From Drosophila miranda (Eukaryota > Arthropoda > Insecta > Diptera > Drosophilidae): DNA of 64,000 nucleotides. Shown in pieces: positions 21,444 to 33,600 of the stretch. Under the pieces are notes generated by a model that did no database searches, was not told the origin of the DNA, and saw only the letters and a program-made list of their open reading frames with translations. Each line of letters starts with the position of its first letter. Positions within the stretch are counted from its first letter, which is position 1. The stretch spans positions 10,912,001-10,976,000 of the forward strand of contig NC_046677.1 in NCBI RefSeq assembly GCF_003369915.1. Direction: 5' to 3'. Both the position numbers and the translations under genes were made by a program.

Positions 21444-22056
21444 TTAGTTTGGCAATGCCTCGGCAATACTGTCGGGTACCAAATCATCGAGACTGCCCGG
21501 ATAGCCCATGGGCTCCAAGGCAACTGCCGATGGAGCTGGCAGCGGAGCCGGGAAAGGAGCCGGAACTGGAGCTGGAGCTGGCGCCGGGGCTGGGGCTGGA
21601 TCAGGACTGGCAGAGAGTGCCACGAAATTGGCATCTAATTTGTCAGACAGGAGCATGGGTTGTGGCATCATTGGCGATGCAACAGGAGATGGGTTTGGAT
21701 TGGGTTCTGCCACTGGATTGGGGCTGGGCTCGGCTACCGGACTGGGTGCTGGTTCTGGGAGGGGCTCTGGGAGGGGTTCTGGGGCTGGCTCTGGGAGGGG
21801 TTCTGGGGCGGGCTCTGGGAGGGGCTCTGGATCTGGGCTGGGCTCCGGCTCCGGCTCTGGGTCCGCCTTGGGCTTGGGATCTGCGTCAGGATTCGGCTCC
21901 GGTGCTGGCGATGGCACGGGTGAGCCATAGACGCCGTGCAGCACCGCAAAGGTTCCGACTATCAGAAAGACGGTGGCTATTTTTAGTTATTTTATTTTGA
22001 TCGGATTGTATTGATACCTTACCACATATGAAGGCGAAGACCGTAAGGAGTTTCAT
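21444..22056 (-). CDS. Secreted Pro/Glu/Ala-rich repeat protein (182 aa)
   Basis: Two exons on the minus strand, 22056-22023 and 21958-21444, with a 64-nt phase-1 intron (gtaagg...ctgatag). The spliced leader [20 protein letters not shown] is a signal peptide, cut probably after GVYG. The mature protein is low-complexity: [20 protein letters not shown]-type repeats (about residues 35-95), a short ordered-looking piece ([15 protein letters not shown]), an (AP)n run, and the tail [18 protein letters not shown]. No cysteines in the mature part. A TATA box (TATAAAA) at 22101-22095 is about 40 bp upstream of the start; poly(A) signal at 21243-21248. Mucin-like or seminal proteins look like this, but the exact family is not recognised. 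Confidence 0.76.
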
Positions 22057-22094
22057 TTTCCTCTGAATGAAGAAGTGGCTGTCTTGGGGCAGAC

Positions 22095-22101
22095 TTTTAT
22101 A
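22095..22101 (-). promoter_or_regulatory. TATA box of the Pro/Glu-rich protein gene
   Basis: TATAAAA on the minus strand lies 39-45 bp upstream of the start codon at 22056, leaving an untranslated leader of only about 15 nt. Confidence 0.65.
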
Positions 22102-22632
22102 GGTAGCCAGTGGCACGGAATGAAGAATGGGGGCAATAATCAATTTAGTTTTATTACCAGAAATGGTCTCTGATATGATTAATATTTTAGTGTTTTTTCA
22201 TGGTTGTGCGATAGCAAATAATCAATTTATATTATAGTGAAAAATTTTTAAAGTTTATTGGAACAAAAGTTCTCCGACTGAAAAGGTACTTCAGGGGAAT
22301 CAAAAACTATACTTAAGGAAGGATTTTTCTATACATCTACCTCTCGATACATTCTATATTCAAAATGAGAGTAAGGCACTCCATTGGAAAGGGAAGGGAG
22401 GAATTTTATAGTTCAGAGTCTCTGTGGCATTCCGAGCTGCCTATTTGTTGATCTCTCCCGCTCTTACTTAAGTATTTTATCTCCGTTCTATGCGATTCTC
22501 ATGAAAGGCACCTAATTCGAAGCCATTATAATAGTTATTCAATGTTTAATTTAAGCATTTTTAGGGTTTCAACTATTTTCAATATTCCCTTCATACCGAA
22601 ACGGCTTTTTATGTAATGGTTTTCTGATTTCA
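22102..22632. other. Intergenic, no gene seen
   Basis: AT-rich spacer between two minus-strand secreted-protein genes. I looked for short leader exons with gtaag/gtgag donors on both strands and found none. Confidence 0.5.
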
Positions 22633-22694
22633 TTTATTTCAAGAACAAATATAATATAATATCGTATCAACCCAAGGAATCTCTCCACAGAGCT

Positions 22695-22924
22695 TTAGAT
22701 ATCTCCAGATACCCTAAATGGCTTGCTGTGCTTTGTTACTGGCTCCTTTTCCCAAGGATAGAGAGTAGGCTGCTCTGCACCAGACACCCAGACTTTACTT
22801 CCGATCAGACTTAGGATCACAGCTGCAAAAAGATGAAAAAATAGTATAAAATGGATAGTTCAAGGGGAGTCTTCACTTAAGAGGGGGACTCACCCATACC
22901 TCCGATGAGCAGCGACCAGTGCAT
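22695..22924 (-). CDS. Small secreted peptide (52 aa)
   Basis: Minus-strand exons 22924-22894 and 22822-22695, with a 71-nt phase-1 intron (gtgagt...ctttttgcag). The spliced leader MHWSLLIGGMAVILSLIGSK... is a signal peptide, probably cut after VSG. The mature peptide is about 27 aa, starting AEQPTLYPWEKEPVTKHSK and ending RVSGDI, with no Cys. The YPWEKEP stretch recalls the Trp/Pro-rich start of the sex peptide, but the disulfide loop of that family is absent, so no homology is claimed. TATA box at 22986-22981, poly(A) signal at 22638-22633. Too short for ordinary ORF calling. Confidence 0.68.
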
Positions 22925-22980
22925 ATTGCTGGAACAGTTTTCCTACATCGAATGTGCCCCCGACATCGCTCGTCCGACAC

Positions 22981-22986
22981 TTTATA
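22981..22986 (-). promoter_or_regulatory. TATA box of the 52-aa peptide gene
   Basis: TATAAA on the minus strand about 58 bp upstream of the start codon at 22924; initiation about 30 bp downstream would give a short 5' leader. Confidence 0.55.
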
Positions 22987-23491
22987 ACGCACTCTCACAG
23001 CCATCGCCATAGCCCCATAATGGACTGTTGGCGCTATAAAATCAATTTACAACACATCACAGCATCGAAAGTCATAAAAACAAGTTTATTGATCGTTACA
23101 ATTTCCACAGAGAGGAGCGAATGTTCTAAGGCACTTTGATTGGACAGAGAAAGCACAGTCTTTGAAGAGTCGAGTACTGGACTAAGCGACTCTCTCCAGA
23201 GATGTCTTGTTGTCTTTGTGGAATGCAAATCAGTGTTCCAAGTCCATTGTAATATATGTAGATCGTTCTCTGATTTTTCTTACAGCCTAAACCCTATACT
23301 TGTGGCTTTATCTACGAAGTTTTTTACCTGAGAAAAGAAATGAATTTCCCCATTCCATTTTCAATCTATATCTATAATAATTATTCATCTTTCCCGCAAT
23401 TTTACGCCTCATTCCTAAGCATTTATATAAGACCGAAGATAATACATTACCTAATCCAGCAGAACCAATCCCAATGCCATGCTTTATACAT
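22987..23491. other. Intergenic, no gene seen
   Basis: AT-rich spacer between divergently transcribed secreted-protein genes. It probably holds both promoters: TATAAA minus at 22981 and TATAAAA plus at 23492. No leader exon was found in it. Confidence 0.45.
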
Positions 23492-23498
23492 TATAAAA
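23492..23498 (+). promoter_or_regulatory. TATA box of the proline-rich secreted protein gene
   Basis: TATAAAA 39-45 bp upstream of the start codon at 23537. Confidence 0.65.
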
Positions 23499-23536
23499 CC
23501 TCTGAAAAGTCTACCTCGAGGTTTAGTCCATCAGAA

Positions 23537-24213
23537 ATGGGCTCGATGCGGAAACATATATCGTTGGGGATATGTAAGTGAATCAAAGATCCTGTTTGGA
23601 CACTTCCTTGGATAAATATCTTAATCTCTGGCTAGGCCTCTGGCTTGTGGCAGGAATCCAGCGAATCTCTGGCCTTCCAACACAAAAATCTGACCATCAA
23701 TGTAGCTCTTATCCAGAGCCAGATCTTCTACAGGTACAGCCTGGACCCGATGGCCGAATGCAACTCCAGGACGGGATCAAGGGACTCTATTTGATCCTGC
23801 CACCGGGTAAATCGGAACATGAGATCCGACCTGATGATGAGCAACATAAATTGGATCCACTGCTGCCGAACTATCAACAGGATTTCAAAGGAGGGGAATC
23901 TGTATACTATGTAAAGACCACAGCATACATTCCGGTCCACATAAAGCCGTTTCAAGAGTGTGAGAAAAGTCATGCACCACCGCATGCTCCTCCACCAATA
24001 TTGAGCCCTCCTCCACCAATATTTAGCCCACCTCCACCAATATTTACTCCTGCTCCGCCTCCACTTACACCTCGCTTTACTACGCGAGCTGTAAGTTTTC
24101 CCCCTCATGGCAATCCCTATCCTTATCCCCCACGTACTCCTCGACCTGTATTTAGTCTGCCTACTTTGCCTCCAGACGTCATGAAAGAAGGCTGTGTTGA
24201 GGACTGTCCCTGA
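23537..24213 (+). CDS. Secreted proline-rich protein (204 aa)
   Basis: Exons 23537-23573 and 23636-24213, with a 62-nt phase-1 intron (gtaagt...ctctggctag). The leader MGSMRKHISLGICLWLVAG, ending near ISG, is a signal peptide. The mature part has a Cys near its start (SDHQCSSYPEPD), a non-repetitive region (about 50-125, ILPPGKSEHEIRPDDEQ; YYVKTTAYIPVHIKPFQECE), a proline-rich repeat (three units of PPPxILSPP / PPPPIFSPP type, about 130-160) and a C-terminal CVEDCP. Four cysteines in the mature part could pair. TATA box at 23492, AATAAA at 24262. Family not recognised. Its leader is shared with the convergent gene at 24395-24594. Confidence 0.8.
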
Positions 24214-24394
24214 TCGAAAAAGTCTATAGGCTCTCCAACATCCAATAGAGAGAGCTAAGGAAATAAATAATGTAGAAAGCTGACTGTAGAAATCTTTCAT
24301 TCCAAGAAAATCTTGTCTTTATTCAAATTCATGAATCTGTTCTTCATGGTGGGTGCCCAAGATGGTCTTTCGGGAACCGAAGCGCTGTCCTTTT

Positions 24395-24594
24395 TCACGA
24401 CTGGAGCTTAGCCACGCCCTTGTTGCTCCCCGGGAACCAATATCTGGGATCATCAGCCTTCACCATTGTGTTGCCAAAGTTAAGGTACCTTCCTGCAACC
24501 AGCCAGAGGCCTAACCAGAGATTCAGCTGAGCATCTAGTCAGTATCTATATACTTACATATCGCCAACAGTATATGTTTCCTCACCGAAGTCAT
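24395..24594 (-). CDS. Small secreted peptide sharing the leader of the proline-rich protein (50 aa)
   Basis: Minus-strand exons 24594-24558 and 24510-24395, joined in phase 1 by a 47-nt intron (gtaagt...ctggttag), which is short for a fly. The leader MTSVRKHILLAICLWLVAG matches the leader of the opposite-strand gene (MGSMRKHISLGICLWLVAG), including exon length and intron phase. The rest is different: a short mature part, ADDPRYWFPGSNKGVAKLQS or slightly longer. Poly(A) signal at 24323-24318, almost back to back with that of the plus-strand gene. Either a truncated paralogue or a separate peptide built on the same leader. Confidence 0.6.
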
Positions 24595-24619
24595 CTTTGA
24601 TGGACTGCTTTTAGCGCAA

Positions 24620-27600
24620 GATTTCATCGGGGTTTTATTATGGAAAAGGAATTGGAATTAGCACTGGGTTAGGCAGCTGATTATCTTCGGTCTTATATAA
24701 ACGATTGGAAATCAGGTGTGGAGAATTTACTTCAACTACTCCGTCCTTTTAAATGGAAAGGGAAGTACATTTTCCCATTATTTTGTGAGTAATAATATGA
24801 TTTGAAAAGTTCTTAGAGCTTAAAGCTTGTACATTATAAAGCATTTATGAGATTTGTAGCCCCCCCTCTAGGGACTTGGCTGCACCCAAAACAAATAACT
24901 TTTCGAATATTTGAAAAGTTTTGTTAGTTTGCAGAGTACTAGAGTTTCAAAGTTTTCTCCACCACGTCCCCCGAAAGAGCCCCTACCAAAAATGTTATAT
25001 AGACATTAATATGCGGCATGCATTCTGGAGTGCAAATGGAAACAGTAATGAAAATGGAAATGTGTGTGCTTTTGGGAGTGTAAATGACTTGTAAATGATG
25101 CTGTTTATGGTCAGCGGGAGGCTCCATAGATTGACACACATATCACCCATTGAATATCGATGATAACTGGACCCAAAGTATCTCATGTGGTAATCGAATT
25201 ACAGAAACAGATACTGATTTCCCAACATCAAACTCTCAAATTGGAATTAACATAATTGGAGGCACAAATCGTTTTTAAATTGAGGCTCGTTTACGGTTTC
25301 AATCGAATTCCAGTGGAAAATAAATACCATTTTGCAATAAAAAAGCGAAAGAGAGAGACTGGAAGAGATCTATGAGATGCTATAAAATATTTGATATTGC
25401 CTCAGATAGAACATGGATCAAAATATATCTTCTCCTCCATCAAAAAGTATCTTTTCCATAAGAAAAGACTTTAAAAAACTTGCGTTTTACTGCTGTAACG
25501 AATGTCGCGACAATTTGTTGAGCCTGAGCGATATTTAATGTTGATTTATGGGATGCAATCCGTGAGATACAATTGCTTGCCGCAGTCGTTGTGTGTGCGC
25601 GCTTCGAATGCGATTGAAAATTGAAAGTTAGCGGAGTGTTAAGCAAACATTAGCTGAACGCTGAAAGTGAAATTCGCGCCATCAGCATCGCATTTTTAAA
25701 GGCATTATTAAAAACGTTCTTGGCCCGAACATCAGCCATTATAATTAACTGGCGAAAACCGAAAAAAAACGAAAACGTTTCGCACGATAAATCATCCAGC
25801 ATTAATATATCATTTTAATTATGAAAACCGCTCCGACAGACGGTGGAATAAAACAACCAAAAAGACAAACCAAATTCAGAATTGCCCAAAAAATGAGCAA
25901 AAGCGCAGAACGAAGCGAAATAAAAGTAGATATATTGCTGCACATCTCTCCGAGGATGAGGCAACTTCCCAAAAAAAGTCTGGACAAAGCGATATTTTAT
26001 TTCTAGGGAGTAACAAAAAGACATTAAAGAAAAGATTTAGGAGATATTTCTAAAAATATGTAAATCGCTAAACTGTAAGAAATCTGCCAAGATATCTCCG
26101 AAAACATCTTCCAAAATGCATTAAATTTTCCCTTTCATTAATTATGGTTTCAGGTGTGCTTTGAAATCCCTAATCTCTTCAAAAATAAGCTCCTCAAATC
26201 CCTTAAACTTTTCGTAATTCTCGGCAGTCTAAAATTCGGTATAAATCAAATTAATTTTCGACACCATAAAAAACCGAAAATTCTACAGAAATTTGATGAA
26301 ACCATAAACCGCCAAAAAAGCATTGAATGCAAATTCCAAATTCGCAGTAAAACGTTTGCCGATGCCACAGAAAAGAAGCGCAAAGAGGTAGCTCTCGCTC
26401 CCGTGGATGAGTTATGAAGGCCAAATGATGTTTGTTGGAGCCTTTAAACGCCTTTCCGTTTGACCTGGCCAAACAGGCCCTGGCCACCACCTGACGACAG
26501 CGGATGACAGCGGATATGCTCAAGACGTCGTCTCCCTTCTGTTCTGGTCTGCTCTGCTCTGATCTGATCTGCCACCTGTTGCCAATCAGCTGCTTTAAAA
26601 GTTCCTTTTTTTTTTGGTTTTGGCTTTAATAAGGCAGGGGTTGGGGCTGCAGCTCGTGGCACTTGCCACCGCTCAGGTGGCAGACGCCGCAATCGGAAGT
26701 CCTGGTTTATGACATGGATACGCACCATCGTATAGGAGTACTATAGCCAGCGGTCATACGATATCAGCTGCCACCTGGTCCTTCGTTTTCGATCATCGGA
26801 TAAGGTCAAGTGCTGTTCAGAGGCCATAAATCGATATGGTTTCTTCAGATGATCGTTTAGCGGAGAGTACGCCCTCAGAGTGGATTGCACAATCATCTCC
26901 AATCATCTATAATACCATTTACTCATATCTAATGCATCTAAAGCACCTCTAAGAGGCATACCACTTGGCAGGAAGATGTCCAACACGGTGGGGGCCTCCA
27001 CTCAAAATGTGGATAGAATTGTTGTGGCTTTTGTATCTGAGTGTGCCGGCCACTTGATTGATTGCCTCAATTGTAGTTCAAGTCTTCTTCTGGCTCGTTT
27101 TTGTATGATTTACAGCTACTATTTATAGGAAATGTGCAGAGCACGCAAAAAACAAGGTATTTGCGAGGGGAAGTCGCCATTGCATCCCACTTGACAGACG
27201 CCGCTGCCATCCGGAGAACAGCAGCAGCAGCAGCAGCAGAGGCAGATGCAAGATGCCGAGATGCAGGAGGCAGGGGCAGCCCCAGAGGCACAGACATAGT
27301 CTGAGGCAAGTGCACCTCTATATACAAAGTGCCCCAACAATTTTGTTTACAATTGGAGCACGTCTGTTTTGGCTGCGGCAGCTGCTGCTGACCAACGGAA
27401 CGGTCTTTGGCCATTAACTTGCAGCCGTCGAAAGCTGAGTCTGCAATTACAACATGATATATGTATATACTACGAGTATATATACATACTTCCACAGATA
27501 TATGTATATTAAGAATAAAGTTCTGTAACTGGAGCATGCTTTCGTCTACAGCTCGCATCTCGAGGTAACATAACACCCTCCGCTTTGGGGGGAGAGCACA

Positions 27601-29809
27601 GACCCGTGAGGAGAGTCCCGTACTGCGGGCCGGCCGATGGTGGGTTCTGTGTACTTTTCACACGCTCATGTGAAAAGCGTGCTATGATACCATTTTCACA
27701 TTTCCACACAGCCATTCTATACAAATATTTAACTGTTCGACAAAGGAATGCCATGCTAATATGTTGGGCCTCCAACTACCCGACTACAAGCTATAATTTT
27801 GTATACCCTGGAAGGGGTATACTTTGTAGGCAATTCATGGATATCTGAGCACTGCCTGGAGCGCAATAAATGAAATTCGTCGAGGTACATAGATACTTAT
27901 TGATATATGGGGTTGATTTAATGATTTCGATTGGTATTATTGTCCATAAGAACACTGGGTTCTCAGTGGAACTAGGTGATTCATAATTGTTACAGAAGGT
28001 TTTTGCATTGATTTCGATCGATCTTAAAGTATTTTTATGTTGACCTGATCATGTAATGTCTCTAAGAACTGTATAAGTCTTGTAAAAGCATGTTGTTGAT
28101 CGAAATTTGTATTTTATTAATCTGATTAATATCTTAAAGAAGTTTCTAAAGACTCTGATAATACAATATAAGATATGTCTATGCCCATGTCTATAAGAAC
28201 TGGATTAACAGGTGATCCAAATGAAATAAAATGGGAAGAATGGCTTGTTATCTAAAAAATAAGGTTTCTATATGGATTTCATATAGATCCAGTTATGAAG
28301 CTTGAAAGAAAATCTACTTAATCTATGGATAACCTTACTCTAATGATGTTCTCCTTAGTTTCAAGGGTATCTAACCTTCGTTATTGCTCGCGATCTCTGC
28401 TTGTCTCTTAGTTCTTCTGTTCGATGACCTCCTAATTAGGGCCTGATTCATGAATTCTTAATTGCCATACCCTGGGCTAGTTGCATAAGCATCCATCTGG
28501 CAACCTACCATTTACCATGCCGTGTTTCAGGCTAATTAAATCAATCTCAATCGTAGGCAAACAAACCGAATTGGTTCCGCATTTTTCGCACAAAGTTTTT
28601 CACAACTTTTCGAATCTATCCATCCGTCAGCGCCATCCAACCGTCATCTCCATCTATCAAAGATCTAATGAAGCTGAGACTTGGCCCATCATTCGTGTTT
28701 TGCCATTTCCTTATAATTCGCAAATTATCGGAACCACAAAAAGTTTCGGTTTTATCTCGCTGTGCTTTTATTTTGGTTTATTTTGGGGTTTCTGGTTCGT
28801 TGATGATAATTTCACTTTCATTAATAATTTTTTGGACTCTTTGAGTCTGTCATAATTAATTTGAGTTATTTTCTGTTGCTGTTTATGATTTTGTTTTATT
28901 TTAGTAAAATAAATCATGGCAGAAAACAGCGGTAGACAGAGAGAGGGAGGGGAAAATTATGACAATGTCTCGGGGATTCAAAAATTACGTTTGACTTTTT
29001 GACTTTCTTTTCGCTTCGCTGGCTTTTGTGTGTGCGAGTGTGTGAGCGCATGAGTGTGCCGAGTATGTGGCCAAAGTTCAGGGGTTTATTACATTGGCTT
29101 TTTAATAGCAAGTCCAAGTTACGAGCTGCCATAAGAGTCTTTAACCCATAAATGGCCAGAAACGTGCTCATCATAAATTTTCAAGTAAGTTCTAGCTATG
29201 AATTATGGTAATTTTTTGTTGGTAGGCAGTCGCATGTGGTGTTTATAAATTGTTTTTAAAGTCTAAGGTGAAAATTTATGAGAGAGCCCAAGCTGTATCA
29301 TTTACCTTCAAGTAATTTTATATTTATTTAATGTTTATTTTGGGTTTGTAAGTTTTTGGGGGAACTTTTTCAATGACATTCTTGTACAGTTTATGATACT
29401 TGTTGCTTAAAATCTGATTTATAAAAAATCCCAAAATTATATGAGATATGTAATGTGGCATAAAATACTGCCAGTTAATTTTGGTTTTTGATTTAGGCTT
29501 CGTTTCACTTAATCAACAGAGTTTTCCCCTGTCTGTGTTCTCGAACTCTCTGTCTGCCTCGCCCTTTCAACTTTGAGCACCATCCAAGCCCATCCGGCGT
29601 CACTCAGCTGAGACTTGTTGTTGCTGTTGTTCTCTCTAGCCCCATCCTCGGTAACGAATTTTCCTGTGAGGAAAGCCCACATGCCGGTCAAAATCGAATG
29701 GGAAACTAGTTTTCCTCCACACAATCGCCCAAGAACGCCCACTGGCACGCAGAGCAGCAACACCGCAATACTTCAAACATCAAGCGCATGCGTGACAACC
29801 CACACAAAT
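24620..29809. other. Intergenic, no supported gene
   Basis: AT-rich DNA without a recognisable coding region. Minor items: a TATATAAA-like box near 24692; a short terminal piece resembling a Helitron/DINE-type end ('gtataccctggaaggggtatac', about 27800); a (CAG)n-like tract near 27220-27240. The 169-codon minus-strand frame at 27067-27576 and the 124-codon frame at 28481-28855 lack family features and splice support. Confidence 0.5.
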
Positions 29810-30120
29810 GTAAAAAGAGCGAGAGAGACACTGCACACCTACGCTTGGGAGAGAGAGAGAGTGCAGTACCAAAGCGACTAAAGCAGAGAGAGAAAGCAGT
29901 ACTACAGAGAGAGCGCTAGTCAGCCCTTTAAGTTAGCTCGATCTGCTCTGACATATTCCGCTCTCCAGTATGCCTACGCTCTCTCAGAGCGACCATATCA
30001 TGTGAGCGCTCTCCGCCGCAGCTCTCTCGAATAGGTCTTGTCTCTCATGCTTGCTTGCTGAGTCTGAAACAGGTTAGACCTCGCTGCCGCTAGCGCTGAC
30101 GTTCAAAACGCTCCACAACA
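29810..30120 (+). promoter_or_regulatory. GAGA-rich probable promoter of rau
   Basis: Dense GAGAG/CTCTC motifs (29815-29920 and 29980-30035), the binding pattern of GAGA factor (Trl), lie just upstream of the presumed first exon. No TATA box. GAGA-rich TATA-less promoters are typical of paused developmental genes. The exact start site cannot be set from sequence. Confidence 0.45.
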
Positions 30121-30692
30121 TTGCCGAGTGCGGTTCGTCTTTGCTTTCGTCGCCGAATTTTCGTTGTTATCACTATCGGGTACCGCTGCACTGCTTAACG
30201 GTACATCCCAAACTTATCCAAACTGCACGCGAAACTAAGAGTGCAACCAAAACGAATTTTGACAAAATAAGGAAAACAAGTGAAAATACATTCAACCGAG
30301 AACTACGAATCGAAACTGTGACTAAAAGGGCAAATATAGAAAAATCACTGCACCTGTTTCCTGTACATCTGTTCGGTTCTGCTCCCTCCTCGAGTGTCGG
30401 CTCCACGCGTACCCCATGCGGCACGTACGCACCTCTGGCTACGGCTACGCATAAAAATGCGGCGTGTATGTAAAACACAGTGAAGTGCGCGCTGATAACT
30501 TAATGCAAACCGAAGGGCCATAAAAAGCAAAAAGCAACAAGAAGTTAGAGGAGACAGACGGCCTTGTGTTTGTGGACTTCTTCTTCGGGCCATCCATCAA
30601 AGTCAAGAGGCGGCAGTAAAGTCTTGGGATTACACACCATACCTGTACCTATTTGGATATAAAACTCTCTCTCTCTCTCATCCGCTCTAAAG
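30121..30692 (+). other. rau: Presumed 5' untranslated exon of rau
   Basis: It ends at a strong donor, 'ctctaaag|gtaagttctt' (GT at 30693). There is no convincing coding frame and no exon to its left. The next strong plus-strand acceptors are the ratchet site at 43,382 and the coding exon at 51,933. The left limit is a guess. Linking it to rau is inference from strand, order and the ratchet site. Confidence 0.42.
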
Positions 30693-33600
30693 GTAAGTTC
30701 TTTTTCTGCAGATCAATCAAATTCAACCCAGTTTTCGATTGGGATTATCTATGTGGTTCAATACGCACTCTTCCTGTAGAAAGTGTGGATCGATGGACTA
30801 GTTTTCTGATCTGATTGTGGTCTGGTTTATTTTTTGGTTTTCTTTTCGTTTTGGCGAAAGTTTAGAATTTTCACCAAATCCACAATCACCCAATCACCAA
30901 TCGATTTTTCAATCAATCATTTAAGACCAGCAGCTCGGAGAGCAGAGTTGATTGAACTTTTGGTGTCTGGTCTGGTCAGGTCTGGTCTGCAACAACGGTT
31001 CCCTTGGCACTTGGCACTTGGCAACTCATTTCCGTTTCCCCACCTCGGAGATCATCTTGTGGCCATTATATACTCGTAATGCAAATCCTCGGCAATGCCC
31101 ATGTCATTGTCCGGTTCTTTGTGTGTGGGGAAAAATCTGCAACTGAACAACAATTAATTTTTCATCATTTTTATGCAAATATTTCATGGCAAAGCCCTCA
31201 AGGGGCCACACAAAAGACCTTCCCAACTATTTACGAAAAATGCATAAACATAAACATTTTTTATGTAAATTTCCCCAGTCAAGTGGCTCTCTTAATTAGC
31301 CAGAGAGTTGGTTCGGTTTGTTAAATGATTATAAATGACATAAAGTTGGTATTTGAATTAGACCTGGCTGTGGATCGGTCTCTGCTGATGCCCTGATGGA
31401 TATCTCGGCTGAGAAAAACCCTTTCCATTGTTTTTGAATGCATATTCGATGGATAACAAGTTCACATGGCTATCCATGATTATTTTGATTACTCTTTGGA
31501 GATTGTACCTCGTTAGAGTTGCTTCAGATCACACGTTTTCCCAGTGGCTCCATTAGGATTAGGAATTCCTACAAATGCTTATCCCTTTCGTGGCCCTAAT
31601 CCGCTCTCATATATCATTCGGTAGCTCCATTTGTTGGCTTCTATTCAATGGTTCTCTCAGAATTTCCGTAGTTCCCATCTCCATAACTCTTGCTAATTAA
31701 CGCCAATTCGTACAAATAGCACAAATTTCAAGGGGAAAAAATACACGGTAAAAAACTGAACGTTTTGCTCCACAAAAACTCTCAAAAAAAGGCAAAGTCA
31801 AGTCCAGTTTCGCTGCCAGCCGCTCCCGGCGCTGACAGAAGCTCGCGTCTTGTCATAATAAATGACGCGGTGGAAAGTGCCCGATGTCCCAAAGCGGTTT
31901 TCGGGGTCTCCTCCGCCCCATCTTGCGGTGGCTTTTCACTTCACTTTCAGGCAATTTTCCCGGGGAGTTGAACGGAGTTCATGGAACCCAAAAACGTGGA
32001 CATTGAATTAATTTCCTGTCTCCTGGCGGCGAGTGTGAGAGTATTTTGTGTCCGAGCATCGAGTCCCATGGCTGGGCAAATGCCAGGCACGTATCCTCGG
32101 GTGCACTCGGGTATTAACAATTTGTACAACTTGTTGGCATTGTCTGTTTCTATTTGGCTAATTAAAAATCAGGAAATGCACGAGAACAATGCAGTGGGAA
32201 GGGTCTTGAGACCCCTCCGAAACGCAGCAGGGAGTAGGAGGCTACGTGAGAGATTTGCTCGGAACTCGCCTACCTGCCTGCTCGTGCTCCTGCTCCTGCT
32301 ACTGTCAAGTGCGGTTTGCTTTGCTTTAGCGCCTATTCTTCCTAGGGATCATAACAGGTAGAGGCTACAGGTTACCACTATTTGGGGCTGCTGGCAGAAA
32401 CGTGCTGTTTGAAAGGATATTCGCCTCATTTGATAATTCGATATTGCACCCACGTCCTGGCCCAAAAAGGCGTTTTAAAAGGGAAGTAGTCTATTGATTG
32501 ATGCCCAGCACAGGGGGGAGAGGAAGTCTCTAGTCTCTCGAGTGTGGTCTGCCGTCCGACCATCATTTATCTTTCGCCGGAGATCTAGTAGGGGCCTTTG
32601 CTTATAACTCAATTCGTACTAAATGCTGCGATGTTGTTGCTGGAAACTTGAACGAATGAGCGAATGAAGATGTCTCTCGATATGATCTGCGGAGTGTGGA
32701 GTCTTACAAAACGTGTTTTTGCTTCTAGAAAAATTCCGATGAAAGGATTGTTGCTCTGCAGAAGGAATCGTATCAATCCGTAAACGCTTTGTCGCATAAT
32801 CTGTGGCTAATGGCATGCATTGGGATTGGGGCTTTATAGCTTCAGGAAGTTGTACGATTTCCATATACAGCTATGCCGAACCGAACAGACAAAAGGTCTA
32901 TTGTCTTTCAAATGGAAACAGCGGTGGCACACCCACATGGGGGCACACATATGTATGTATGTCCCGCCAATCGGCAATCGAAAGACAATTGAAACAGAAA
33001 TTGCCATAAAAATTGTGCCACCCGGACTTTTGCTTACATGTATCTGAGTATCTGAGTATCTGTATCTTTTAGTGACTCCCCCTCCACTCCCCCTGTGTCG
33101 CCTTTCAATCGTCACTCGTGTCATAAGCAAATTTTTGCAAATCAATTTGCAATTCAATGAGGCGACCGACGACTGCCTCTGAGGTGGAGGCTAACTTTTA
33201 TTCAGAGCCAACAGAAAATATCAAAAGTATTCATTCCGAAATTCAATTGAATTGAAGTCAGTCGCGGGGCTTCGTACCTCGTTTACCATTTCATGCTAAC
33301 TTGGCTAAATTACAGCGAAAAACACACTTAGTCAGCGCCTTTAAAAGCCCCACTCAAAAGGTATAATATATGTACGACTATGCGTGGTGGGGGGGGAGGG
33401 GGGATATTTTATTATAAATTATGGCACCAAAAATGTCAGCGAAAATTGGAAGCTTGACGACGACACTTTTTGTGTGTGTGCTTTTCATCTGTCTCTCTTT
33501 CTATCCATCTCTCTCTTTCTCTTTCTGGCTGTTTCTGTTTCTGTCGACAGTTGGCTTTTTTGTTAACAATTAATTAACAGAAAGGCTAAGTACACAAAAT

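Noticed and set aside
21350-22000. 216-codon plus-strand frame rich in Leu/Trp/Gly
   Set aside because: Antisense shadow of the Pro/Glu-rich minus-strand gene.
27067-27576. 169-codon minus-strand frame with an Ala run
   Set aside because: Mixed composition with a CAG-type tract; no domain, leader or splice support.
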